Assembly: GCA_028571685.1 (NCBI GenBank)
Contig: CM053142.1
Coordinates: forward strand, 197,958,796-198,022,795
Origin: Heterohyrax brucei
Taxonomy: Eukaryota > Chordata > Mammalia > Hyracoidea > Procaviidae
DNA length: 64,000 nucleotides
Reading direction: 5' to 3'
Under the pieces are notes generated by a model. The model made no database searches, was not told the origin of the DNA, and saw nothing but the letters and a program-made list of their open reading frames with translations. The position numbers were made by a program, and so were the translations under genes. This document shows, one piece after another, positions 54,870 through 64,000 of the stretch (position 1 is its first letter; each line of letters begins with the position of its first letter).

Positions 54870-56133
54870 TGAATGCAGAGATTACTGAACGGTATCATTA
54901 TATCACACTTGAGTAACGTTTTGTGGAAGATCACTGAAAAGTGGCTGAAGCGGTCTATCAGCAGGGAACGGCCAGAGATTCAAGCTGGATTCAGAAGAGG
55001 ATGTGAGCTGAAGATCATCATTGCTGATGCCAGACGGATCTTAGGTGAAGAAAGCATCAGAAAGATGTTTGCCTGTGTCCCACTGACAAGTGACATTCAA
55101 TTGTGTGTGTTGTAACACATTACAGGTGACACTGTAAAGAAGAGGGCTGCAGAACATTTAATTGGGCTCATGAGGAACCCGTACACAGACCAAGAGACAG
55201 TCTTTGGAGAAGAACAGGGACTCTGTGGTTTCAAGTCAGGAAACGTGTGTGTCGGGGTCATATCTTTTGACATACCTATTCAGTTTGTATGCTGAGCAAA
55301 TAATTAGAGAAGCTCAACTATCTGAAGACTAGGGCATCAGGACTGGAGGAAGACTCTTTAACAACCTTTGCTATGTAGATGACACACCTTGTTTGCTGAA
55401 AGCCAACAGGACAGGAACTGCTCACTTACTGATAAAGATGAAAGACCAGTCTTCAGTATGAATTACACTTCAGTTTAAAAAATGAAAATCCTCACAACTG
55501 GACCAACAAGCAATATGATGACACGGGAAGAAAAGATTGAACTCATCAGTGATTTTATGTTACTTGAATCCACAATCAACATCCATGGAAGCAGCAGCTG
55601 AGAAATCAAACTAGGTACTGCATTGGGAAACATGCCACCCAAAACCTCTGTAAAGTGTCACAAAGCCAAGACATCACTCTGTGGACTCAGGTGGGCCTGA
55701 CCCAAGGTCTGGTGTCTGCAGTTGCCTCTTGTGCGTGTGAGAGCTGGACAAAGGAGAGGGGCAACCGAAGAAGAATCGATGCCTTTGAGTTAGAGTGTTA
55801 ATGACAAATACTGACTAAACCATGGCTAGCCACAAGAAGGAACAAATCTGTCCTGCAAGAATTACAGCCAGAAAGCTTCTTGGAAGTGGAAATGGCACAA
55901 CTGCACCCCACAAACTTTGGTCACAGCATCAGGAAGGACCAGTCACTGGAGAAAGACATCACGGTTTGCAAAGCAGAGTGTCAGCCCAAAACGAGGAAAA
56001 TCCTCGAGGAGACCGACATAGCGGCTGCAACCATGGGCTCATTCGGAACAGTGACTGGGAGGGGGACCAGGACCGGGCGGTGGTCCGTTCTGTGGCAGAG
56101 GGTCACCATGAGTCGGAACCGACTCCACGGCAC
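54870..56133 (+). mobile_element. RTE LINE, RT region to 3' end
   Basis: Plus-strand RTE: 'agattcaagctggattcaga', 'ggatcttaggtgaagaaagc', 'caacctttgctatgtagatg' (RT YADD-like position) and 'aagcatcaggactgg'-type blocks, ending 'tcggaaccgactccacggca'. 5'-truncated with many indels. Confidence 0.9.
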
Positions 56134-56249
56134 CTGTCATGTTGTTAGGGTCCATCGAGGCCGCCCAACTGCTGCTAGACCACAGGTTTAACCTGTCCCC
56201 CTACCTTCTGCCATCAAGCTGGACGATAACTACGGCAGAATGAGGCAGA

Positions 56250-56515
56250 GGGGCTGCCTTCGAATTAGGACGCTGGTGGAAACGACTGACTCCCCCGGCG
56301 GACTTCTAGAGAAGGATGTCATGGGAAGTACAGCCAGAATGCTCCTTAGCAGCACCGTGGGCATGTTATCAGGAGGGCCCAGTCCCCGCAGAAGGATGTC
56401 ATACAAAGCAGAGGTTCGTAGAAAAAGCAGCCCATCAACGAGATGGAGGACGCAGTGGCTCCCACACTGGGCTCACTGCGAGGAGGACGCGGAGCGGCAG
56501 TGTTTCCCGCCGTTA
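56250..56515 (+). mobile_element. RTE LINE 3' fragment
   Basis: Plus-strand: 'ctagagaaggatgtcatggg', 'gtacagccagaatgctcctt', 'ggagggcccagtccccgcag' and 'gcagcccatcaacgagatgg'. GC-rich and decayed; a second RTE tail after the one ending at 56133. Confidence 0.7.
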
Positions 56516-56574
56516 CACGCAGGGCGGCCCTAAGCCGGAAGAGACCGAGGGCGACAACACCGTCGCCACCATCG

Positions 56575-56695
56575 AGAGCCTGGCTGCCGGCCCAAAGCTC
56601 GCCAGTTCTAACAGCGCTCCTTGGAACTGTACGGGGCAGCTGTCTGACCCACAGGGTCGCTGAGAGTCAGAGTCGACTCTGGGTGTTGGTTTTCT
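56575..56695 (+). mobile_element. AfroSINE, 3' part
   Basis: Sense: 'cagcgctccttggaactgta', 'gtctgacccacagggtcgct', 'gagagtcagagtcgactctg', then 'ggtgttggttttc'. The head is degraded. Confidence 0.8.
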
Positions 56696-57122
56696 CCTGC
56701 CCTCAACGGTGCTCAGCCGTCAGCAAGCCACACGGTTACCTTAGACTGGAGGGTTTAAACAGAACCGAAGCCTGGCCACGACAGCCACCAGTGGGTAGGC
56801 TAGGAGACCTCAGGTGCAGGTGACCGGGACCTAGGCGGGGGTGACAGCCCCAGTCCAGCGCGGACACCCGGCCACGATCCGCTGAGGCCGTGGGGGCCGG
56901 GGTGTCCCCAGCTGCACACAATGGCCACCTTCCACTGGCGTCTCAGCCCTCCGGTGGGTGTTTGTCGGCGCCTGCGGGCAGGCCTGTCTCGGGCCGGGAA
57001 ACCCCGGGCACGCCCGCCACTCGGGATCCGCCGGAAACTCTGCACTCGGGGGGTTGAGTGGCCGCCGGGCCAAGCCAACAGCCGCGCGGAGAGGAAACCC
57101 CGGCCCGGCCCCCTTCCTCCTC

Positions 57123-57241
57123 CGCCCCCGGCGTCCTCCCGCCCCGCCCCCGGCGTCCTCCCGCCCCGCCCCCGGCGTCCTCCCGCCCCGCCCCCGGCGT
57201 CCTCCCGCCCCGCCCCCGGCGTCCTCCCGCCCCGCCCCCGG
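57123..57241. repeat. 22-bp GC-box minisatellite
   Basis: Five tandem copies of gcccccggcgtcctcccgcccc: the 'ggcgtcctcccgcccc' landmark is at 57130, 57152, 57174, 57196 and 57218, followed by a degenerate 'ggcttcccgcc'. The copies are essentially identical. Each junction makes a ccccgccccc box able to bind Sp/KLF factors. Confidence 0.93.
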
Positions 57242-57342
57242 CTTCCCGCCCCCGGCGCCCGAGGCCCCGCCCTCTCCTGGACCCTCCCACGGCGCCAGCC
57301 TGGCCGGTGGCCCGCACGCGGAGGGGCGCGGCGCAGGGAGAC

Positions 57343-57354
57343 TGCGCCTGCGCG
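57343..57354. promoter_or_regulatory. NRF1-type site
   Basis: tgcgcctgcgcg matches the NRF1 palindrome (tgcgcatgcgc) with one change. Such sites are typical of CpG-island promoters, within about 100 bases of the start. Confidence 0.55.
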
Positions 57355-57826
57355 ATGGGGCACCAAGCGCGCCCCGGCGCCTCTTCGGCGGGACCTGAGG
57401 CCGGGGGTGTGGCTTCGTGCAGAGGCGGTGCTACGATCGGTGTGGCCGTGAAGGAGCTGCTGGGGCGCGGCGAGGCATAGGCGGGGGGCGTGACGGGGCG
57501 GGGCGGGGGGGGGCTGCGTCCTGTAGCGGCGAAGTGGAGAGCGCGCTGGGTGCGGGTGCGCGACCCCGAAACTTGAGGAGGCTGGGCTTGGGCGGGGCCG
57601 AGAGCAGAGCTGCGCCTCGAGCCACCTGGGGGCGGAGCTTGGACTGAGGCCTGAAGGGGCGGGGCCGTAGGCTCAGCGTGAGCGGCGCTTAGGCCTGTTG
57701 CCTTGTGGGCGCAGGGACTAAACCCGGAGTTGCTTGGTCAAACGCAGTCGTCGCCGGGGCGGGGCCAGGAAGGTGGACGCCTCGGCCAGCAGCCTTCAGG
57801 GGCGGGTCCGAGGACGGCGGGCCTGC

Positions 57827-57880
57827 GAGGGGCGTCGTGGACGGGCTCTCCGAGGGGCGTCGTGGGCGGGCTCTCCAAGA
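57827..57880. repeat. 25-bp direct repeat, two copies
   Basis: 'gaggggcgtcgtgg' followed by 'gggctctcc' occurs at 57827 and again at 57852. It is part of the CpG island, just upstream of the inferred first exon. Confidence 0.8.
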
Positions 57881-57999
57881 GGCGGGGCTGAGCGGGGCGT
57901 GGCTGAGCGGGGCCTGCTGTGCGCGCTGACGGCACTCGGAGGGGGCGGCCCAGGGGCGGGGCTTAGGCGGCGGCCGCGCAGGGGCGGGCCCTGGGAGAG

Positions 58000-58141
58000 G
58001 CGGGCCCCCGCCGGCTAGGGGCTCGGGGGCGGGGCCGGGGCGACGGCGGCTCCTGGGTTCCGGGCGTCGGCGAGCGGGAGCTGACGACTGGGAGGGAGCG
58101 TGTGCGTCGGCGTCGTCCGTCGGACCGTAGCTCTACGGGAG
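58000..58141 (+). other. ZBED4: Probable ZBED4 noncoding exon 1 (start uncertain)
   Basis: The only strong signal is a consensus donor: TACGGGAG|GTGAGTGCG, exon end at 58141, in the plus-strand direction inside the CpG island. ZBED4 genes have an untranslated first exon, and the whole zinc-finger BED/hAT-derived protein is encoded in a distant second exon, which would be to the right of the window. The start is unknown and could lie anywhere from about 57.4 to 58.1 kb. Another gene or noncoding RNA cannot be excluded. Confidence 0.5.
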
Positions 58142-60539
58142 GTGAGTGCGCGAGGCCTCTGGGGACGACCGGTCCCCTCGGCTCGGGCCGCACTGGGCGT
58201 CTCAGACGCCCGGCGTTGGCTCGGGGTCTCAGAGGCGGAGGTACGGGCCTGCAGGCGTCCGGGGCTAGGCCGGTGCCGGGGACGCCGGCTCCACTGTCTG
58301 AGCTGGGCCAGGCCGAGGACGCGCGGCCCCCGAGGACCGCGTCCCGCCAGACGCGTGCCGGCCGGGCCGGGTGGGTGCAGGCAGTCCCGGCCCCGTCCTC
58401 GTCGCGGCGCCCGGATCCCCTGCCCCCGGCCGCTGACAGCTGGCGCGCGGTGGAGGCGCCCACCCAGGTACCCCCGTTCTCGCCGCGGGGATCGTGGGCA
58501 GCCCAGTTCCGCACTCCCACCGCCAGCTGAGAAAGTTGGGGTGGACCCGCGAACCGCAGCACCCGGGCCGGACTGGACGGTGCCGGCGAGGCCTCCTGGG
58601 GAACCCAGAGCCGAACCCAATTTTGAGGGGAGACCTCACCCCCCTCGCCCCGTGAAACTGTCTTACGTACTGGCTTTTGAATATTTTTACCTGGATGCGT
58701 TTCATTTTTCTTCACATTTCCAGTGAGAGCCAATCAGGAGCCTTAGTTCAATCTGTCTTAGGAAGCAAACAGACCAGTTGACTGTGGCAGCCCTTTGGTT
58801 ATTGTATCTGGTTTTTCAGGGAACCCATTACAAGTACCTGCTGAAAATATGAACTAAGTGACCTGTGCTAATTTCTTTTTCCCGGTTACACTTGTCTATC
58901 TTGTCCTAAGTAAGCCGGGGTCGTTTTCCTGCCTCTCTGCCCGTTCTGGCGTGACCCGCACCCCCCCATCCCCACGAGAACTGCCCGCGGGGCTCCCTCC
59001 TGTTTTCTCCCTGTTCTGAGTGACTTGTCACCAGACACCTGCCAGCCTGCGCCACCAGAGGAGCTGCTCTTTGGCTTCTGGTGTTTGTGAAAAGGGAGGT
59101 TGGTTGTTTTGAAGCTGACCCTGGTCAGGTGAAGTGCAGGTTTTGAAAAGCCAGCTTTAGACATTTGCAGCAGTCGCCCTTAAAGTGCGGGCACCCTGAT
59201 GGCTTCGGCTCTAGAAATAGTGATCTTTGATAAGTGTTCTCTGTGTCATGGTGATAACATTAGGGGACTAGGGAGCGAGCATCTCGCTGACAGTATGTTT
59301 GGAAGTGTCTGCTGTAGATAAGTCGGTTTCAGTGCGGAATTAATTCTGCTGACAGAACAGGGTTATGGAGCGAGAAGTCCATGCAGGAGCTGACGCCTTC
59401 TGTAAGCCTGGAGCAGACGACATCTGTTTTCCTGTCTGCCTTCTCTCAGCCGAGTGTCCAGCCCAGGTGAACAGGTGTCCTGGGCTTCTTGCAAGGTTCC
59501 TGGGGCTCTGGGGCAGAAGACAGTCTCCAGTATTCAGAACTAAACAGACCTTTAGTCCCCTTGGCAGGGATCACGGTGACCTTAGCCTGCCTCAGCCGTG
59601 TCCCCCGCTGCCCCCCACATGCCATTTGTTCTGGTTAATTCCTGGGGACAGTGGTTGAGGCTTTGGGGTGTGAAAACTGAGCTCCTTACAACAGGCCTTC
59701 CAGCCTTGGAAGAAACCCTTCAGACAGTCCGAGGTTTGGACCGTTGCTGAGAACTGGCATTTCCACACCAGACAAACTGAATCAGAACCTGCGTTTTAAC
59801 CAGCTCCCCGCTGATGCTGGTGTATGTGTGTAACTCACGGGAACTCAGAAAGTTCTCAGCAGGGAGTCAGGCCAGAACTGAGCTGTTGGAAGCCCTTCTG
59901 TCAGGTGGCTGCCTGCAGAGGAGAGGCTGGAGAGGAGACTGAGCTGAGCACCCAGCGCGCCTCACGCCTGCAGAAGGCTCTCAGCACAGTGTTAGGACAC
60001 TTGATTGAACCCTGTCTGTGCAGAGGGGTCAGCGCGCACTGTTGGTTCAGTGAGAGACCCGTGGACGTGTGTTTTTCAGATCGGTGTCCAGTCCGTGATT
60101 TGGAGCCTGGATGGAGCTGGAAGGTGGAGCCACGGAAGCACCAAGTCCCGTAAGTGGTCCTGGTCTGCGTGGTCCGTCTCCGCACCCTGCTGTCCGGTGG
60201 CGTCTCTGCCTGGCGTCAGCGTCGTTCCTTTCTGAACTTCTGGCCTGACTTCCTTCTGCTCAGTGTGACAGTGGCCTTATAGGTGGGTGGCTACTGTACA
60301 TGAAGGCTGGAGGTGGGAAGGGTTACTTGCTGTGGGACCTGGAGACAGTGCCTCTCTGCCCGCAGGCCCTGGCCCCAGGTGAGCACCCTTGCTGCCAGCC
60401 TTGTTTCTTCTGTCCTCCCTGGACAGAGTTGACCAGAAGGGCAGTGCTTGCAGTTCTTCTGACTGCAGTGTCATCTCAAGTCAGTGTTTACATCTTAGAG
60501 CTGGGCGACCAAAGCTGGGGAATCTGACATTGTCTTCTG

Positions 60540-60668
60540 TCTAAGTGCTACGTCTGTTAACCGGAAGGTTGGCAGTTCACATCCACGAGGTGCTCCTTGG
60601 AAACTGTGGCGCAGTTCTAGTCTGCGCCATCGAGTTGCTAGGAGTCAGAGTTGACTTGGCCGCACTGG
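60540..60668 (+). mobile_element. AfroSINE with a GT-repeat tail
   Basis: Sense: 'cgtctgttaaccggaaggtt', 'ggcagttcacatccacgagg', 'gtgctccttggaaactgtgg', ending 'gagtcagagttgacttggcc', then directly a GT microsatellite. Confidence 0.85.
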
Positions 60669-60669
60669 G

Positions 60670-60703
60670 GTGTGTGTGTGTGTGTGTGTGTATGTGTGTG
60701 TGT
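60670..60703. repeat. (GT)n microsatellite
   Basis: 17 GT-type units with a single 'ta' interruption, starting at the 3' end of an AfroSINE. Likely polymorphic. Confidence 0.95.
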
Positions 60704-62286
60704 TCCATACATGGACCACTGCAAAGCCAGTCAGGAGCCTGAAGAGATGGTGAGTGGGAGTGAAGCCTTCACTGGTGGGCCAGTGAGCTCCCTGTGCTGG
60801 ATGGGTGCAGCCCACCATGTGAGTGCCTGGGCACACCGGAAACACCAAGCAGCACAGCACAGTTGTGGGAAGATGTGCCGCCTCCTAAGTGTGTGGAGGA
60901 AGCTAGGAAGGTGGCAGCAGCCGTGGTGGCCACCGGCGTGGGCTGTGGGGCTGGCTGCCCGGGGCACATAAGGGCCCTGCAGAGGAGCTGCAGGTCAAAG
61001 GAGATGGTCACCAGACCAGTGTGGCACTGCCGGGTACATGAGTCCCATTCAAGAGCTGACGAGTAGCCAGGAACACGGGCCTGCAGGTCTGTGAAGGTGG
61101 GAGACTCGAGCTGCTGGGCCACCTGCCTGGCCACTGCTCAGAGCCCTCCCACAGTCTAACTGGAGGTAGTACGAGGGGCTGAGGAGGACCTGGCTCTCAG
61201 GACACCTTGTGACACCCAGCACAAAGCTAGAATTAGAATAGGAAGAAAGAAAAAGAGAAAAACCCTTCAAGCTACCATGTCATCGGTGCCTTGAGGACAC
61301 CTCAGAGGCCCTGTCTCTGACTCTGATCACCTCCCCTGCCGACAGAACCAAGCGGCACCAGTGAGGCTGCACTTGGGAGGGGCCAGTAAAAACCGGAGGG
61401 CCTCTTCCGCGCTCCCAGGCTCGGGGCTGAGCCCAGGCCTGTGCTGGCATGGGGCAGCCATCGCCCCGCAAGTGGCCAAGGGCTCTGCCAGCTTTGCTTA
61501 GACCTTGTGATCTTCAGGAATGATTAGGCTGAGTTTATGTACAGGTCCCTTTGTTTCTAGGAAAGAATGTTCCAAAGGCAACAATTAGGGCAATGTTGAT
61601 GAGAGGCAACTGGGATGGGACACATGGAATGTGTAGGCGAGTGGCTCGAGCAATGACGCAGGTGTGGCTGTGGCCATGGAGGAGTGTGGCTGTGCAGGGT
61701 GGCCCCGCGCTGCTCGTTACTCAGCAGATGGAAGCTACGTGGAAACCCGGTGATCCCAGTCCTGGAACCCCACAAGCCTGTTCCCTGCTCGAGTCAGAGT
61801 AGACCCCTAAGGAGCTGATCCAGGTGTACGGGAAATCCCAGCAGAAAGGGGAGGAGAGTTGTAGCTTGGATACTGCCTGTGTGGGATGTTAGGGGAGGCG
61901 GCAGCTCTTTAAATGGAGTGGAGGCAGAGGAAGTGAGTAGCTTGGCCCCTGACCTCCTCCTGCAATGTGCCTCACAGATGCCCCACTGTGTTTTGGAAGA
62001 GCCTGGCTGAATGGGAGGCGACCTCGTCATGTCGCAGGCACGGGCCATGTGTGTGGAGCACTCTAGGGAGGAGACAGTGTGGGAGCAAAAGTGCGCCTCC
62101 CCTCCTGGTGTGGCACAGCATGCCACTGGCTGTTGGTGGCCCCTTAGTGGGGTAGACAGTGGATCAGATGGGACAAGCTGTCACTGATCTGGATGAAACC
62201 AAGGAGCCTACAGAGAAGGGAGTGCAAGCCATGGGAGAAAAGAAGGATAAGGCTGCAAGATGATTGCACAGAGGTCCCCCTGGAGG
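60704..62286. other. No recognised feature
   Basis: Intron-like sequence with short frames on both strands. 61.5-62.28 kb may belong to the decayed retroviral region, because 62.29 kb onward matches a block next to the retroviral leader, but I see no diagnostic motif. Confidence 0.35.
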
Positions 62287-62405
62287 GACCCTGAGGCCAA
62301 TGTGGGTGGACAGCAGTGCGTGAGGTACATAAACGACCAGAGCTACACTACTGTCCCCTGGGTCTTACCACCCTGTGCAAGTAAGTGCCCCTTTTGCTGG
62401 GTGGA
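62287..62405 (+). repeat. Copy 1 of a 120-bp duplicated block
   Basis: 'ggccaatgtgggtggacagc', 'agtgcgtgaggtac', 'accagagctacactactgtc' and 'caagtaagtgccccttttgc' match 63336-63455 at about nine bases in ten, with one small length difference. Both copies keep a donor-like 'caagtaagt'. The 1.05 kb spacing and the retroviral sequence after copy 2 suggest retroviral internal or leader sequence. Confidence 0.8.
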
Positions 62406-62529
62406 CCTGCCGAGGCCCGTTACCCACAAAGGCCTCTATGAGCAGAGCTATATGCCTATGTGATGATGAGCAGACGCATTTCACCCTTGACATGGTTTTT
62501 TGGCGGACTCTTGCTAATGATATTTTGCA

Positions 62530-63320
62530 CCCTAAATAAATCTTTCTCAAAAATACCCTGTCATCTCCTGACTCTAGGACCAAAGAAGATGCTTTCTGAG
62601 AAGGGTTTTACAACTCCCTCTGCATAATGAGTTCTGACATAACACACCCAGCCCAGGAATACTGAGGTCGGCCCAGCTCCGCTGGCTTCCCCTAACTGCA
62701 CTTCCCCCTCCACATGTGAAACATGAGATTACAGGAAAGCCTCTGGGAAGCTTCCCAAGGACAACACTCCACACAACTTTTAGAAATAGACATCTCATTC
62801 CCTACAGCAGGAAGATAGATAGGCTCCCACGTTTATTGTATTGGTATGACAAATGAATAAACACTAAAGAAATATCCTTCTTAGAACAGCTTAAGGTTGG
62901 GGGACGGTAGGCACTTACTATCCTCACAGAGAAAGATAAAATAAAAACATAGGAGGAGCACATGCAGACAGCTAAATAATGAAGCTTTGAGGAGTCTACC
63001 CTTCTTTCTGTGCTCTTGACCTTGAGGCATGAATAGAACCATTAAGCTCAAAGCATAACTTTGTTTTCACTGTCAGTTATCACCACAACACACCTGCCTC
63101 GGGCCATTATCTAGAAGGCCCTGACAATTAACAAGAAAAAGGAGACCAGGAGGATTCAGTTTCTTGCTAGCCAGTAGCTTACGTGATGGAAAAAATAGGG
63201 TGAAAACCACGTCACCTCAATTATAAAAAATAAAGACAGACCTTAGCGGGCTGCCATTCTTCAGACTTCTAGTTGTCTCAGTCTCATTTCTCTTTGTTTC
63301 ACCGACGCCATGCCCTCTGT
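62530..63320 (+). mobile_element. Possible retroviral LTR region
   Basis: Between the two 120-bp blocks lies AT-richer sequence ending with a polyadenylation-type 'aaaaaataaagacagacc' at about 63225, then 'agttgtctcagtctcatttc', a layout like LTR R/U5. No left end or target duplication is visible, so the extent is a guess. Confidence 0.35.
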
Positions 63321-63323
63321 TTG

Positions 63324-63341
63324 TGGTCTCGAAACCCTGGG
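63324..63341 (+). other. Candidate retroviral primer binding site (phenylalanine-type)
   Basis: 'tggtctcgaaaccctggg' follows the LTR-like end and resembles the complement of a phenylalanine tRNA 3' end with about three mismatches. The distance to the upstream polyadenylation signal is reasonable. Weak evidence by itself. Confidence 0.3.
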
Positions 63342-63455
63342 GCCAATGTGGGTGGACAGCAGTGCATGAGGTACCTAAGCCACCAGAGCTACACTAGTGT
63401 CCCTGGGTCTTACCGCCCCATGCAAGTAAGTGCCCCTTTTGCTGGGTGGGCCCAC
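63336..63455 (+). repeat. Copy 2 of a 120-bp duplicated block
   Basis: Partner of 62287-62405, including the same 'caagtaagt' donor-like motif (GT at 63426). It lies between the candidate primer site and the protease remnant. Confidence 0.8.
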
Positions 63456-63499
63456 CCATCCCTAGGAATCAGGTCACAATACATTGGTCAAGAACAAAT

Positions 63500-64000
63500 A
63501 AGCAGTAGGGGCTGGCTCTGATTGATATTGGGGCTGAGTGCTCTTCTGTGGGAACCTTGAGTGGTATCTGTGACCCCCCCCCTTGGCAATTGATGGCTCT
63601 GGGGGACAGTCAGACCTGTGTATGCTGTGTACTGCTAACCCTGCGGGGGGGATGGATGCCCCCAAACGATCATGCTTGTACTTCCTCAGTACTAGAATGC
63701 GTTCCGAGAGTGGCTGTTCTCCTGGGGCTGATGTGGACCATGTCTGTGCGAGAATTCTGACTCTGAATGAGCAGTCCTGAGGAAGGAGTGCAGCCTGTAA
63801 ACCAGTGACCCTGTCCCCGTGATGAGGAATGGTGGTGATCAAGCAGTGGAAGTTACCTGGAGAATGTGAGAAAATAAGTGAAAAGTTTTTGGAATTAAAG
63901 AGAGTGCATGTCCCACGGGAGGCCCAAAGTGCTTTTAATAGCCCTGTGTGGCAAGAAACTAGATGGGTCCTGGGGTGTAACTGTAGACGACAGGGAATTA
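63500..64000 (+). pseudogene. Endogenous retrovirus pro-pol remnant (protease and start of reverse transcriptase)
   Basis: In the plus frame starting at 63512 the translation contains LALIDIGAEC, the place of the retroviral aspartic protease active site (normally D-S/T-G-A). The catalytic D is at 63524-63526, and the second position is changed to I. Further on, AFNSPVW at 63931-63951 fits the N-terminal fingers of a retroviral reverse transcriptase, and the window ends soon after. Stops and shifts lie between the two motifs and most of gag appears missing, so this is a non-functional provirus in the probable ZBED4 intron. Motifs lean towards the gamma-type class, but this is inference. Confidence 0.65.

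Larger units (their letters stand above)
57030..58640. promoter_or_regulatory. ZBED4: CpG island, probable ZBED4 promoter
   Basis: A GC-rich, CpG-dense block of about 1.6 kb begins right after the last RTE/SINE. It contains repeated GC boxes (ggggcggggc, ccccgcccc), an NRF1-type site at 57343 and a plus-strand splice donor at 58141/58142. No TATA box. In placental mammals ZBED4 is the divergent neighbour upstream of BRD1, and orientation and position agree. No coding sequence confirms it. Confidence 0.65.
58142..64000 (+). other. ZBED4: Probable ZBED4 intron 1 (runs off the right edge)
   Basis: Downstream of the donor the sequence soon becomes ordinary intron: poor in repeats from 58.7 to 60.5 kb, then an AfroSINE, a GT microsatellite and an endogenous retrovirus. 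A polypyrimidine tract and AG at 58723 ('ttcttcacatttccag') could be an acceptor for a minor exon but is unsupported. No coding exon is visible. Confidence 0.5.

Noticed and set aside
56800..57480. Long frames on both strands with proline/arginine repeats
   Set aside because: Generated by the 22-bp minisatellite and CpG island; 22 is not a multiple of three, so the same array reads open in all phases.
57738..57935. Possible bidirectional promoter driving an antisense gene from the second CpG island
   Set aside because: No minus-strand splice donor or coding frame was found near the island; left open only as a general possibility.
58100..58726. 208-codon plus-strand frame beginning at the inferred first exon
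   Set aside because: It reads through the splice donor at 58141/58142 and has no conserved domain. The known gene here has a noncoding first exon.
1..64000. CRISPR arrays, bacterial operons, riboswitches or replication origins
   Set aside because: All features point to vertebrate nuclear DNA. Regular repeats present are minisatellites, microsatellites and dispersed transposons, with no spacer-repeat pattern.

Overview
The window is mammalian nuclear DNA and almost certainly from an afrotherian; an elephant-like genome is the best guess. The evidence is a large set of tRNA-derived SINEs with the AfroSINE structure, whose 3' tail carries the 'gagtcg..cgactc..cggcac' block. Alongside them are many copies of an RTE-clade (BovB-like) LINE ending in the same block. 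Both are established features of Afrotheria. There are also degraded L1, MIR and ERVL/MaLR elements common to placental mammals. The species cannot be fixed from sequence alone.

Only one protein-coding segment is certain: the first coding exon of BRD1 (BRPF2) on the minus strand at 5233-6599. It carries the start codon, the N-terminal region and both PHD fingers with the zinc knuckle. Positions 1-5232 are the start of the next BRD1 intron, 6614-10044 is intron 1, and the noncoding first exon lies in a CpG island at about 9.2-10.8 kb. A 54-bp GC-rich minisatellite sits at the upstream edge of this island.

From about 11 kb to 57 kb is the BRD1 upstream intergenic region, heavily built up by transposition. 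It holds at least three essentially full-length (about 3.2 kb) RTE copies. One has its whole 5' half inverted, one is split by five later insertions, and one is colinear. Around them are truncated RTE copies, L1 fragments interrupted by RTE and LTR insertions, MaLR and ERVL LTRs, an inverted pair of mariner ends, a 25-bp minisatellite and an unassigned GC-rich island at 39.8-40.9 kb.

A second CpG island at 57.0-58.6 kb contains a 22-bp GC-box minisatellite, an NRF1-type site and a strong plus-strand splice donor at 58141/58142. By placental gene order (BRD1 minus, ZBED4 plus, divergent) this is most likely the noncoding first exon of ZBED4. Its coding exon would lie beyond the window. The right end (58-64 kb) would then be ZBED4 intron 1 and contains the start of a degraded endogenous retrovirus with protease- and reverse-transcriptase-like remnants.

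I found no new gene system. The noteworthy content is transposon archaeology (5' inversions consistent with twin priming, nested insertions with readable target duplications), promoter-flanking minisatellites and the unassigned GC-rich island. Repeat family names are my recognition of sequence patterns, not a library search. Coordinates of repeat edges are approximate to about 5-20 bases unless a target duplication is given.
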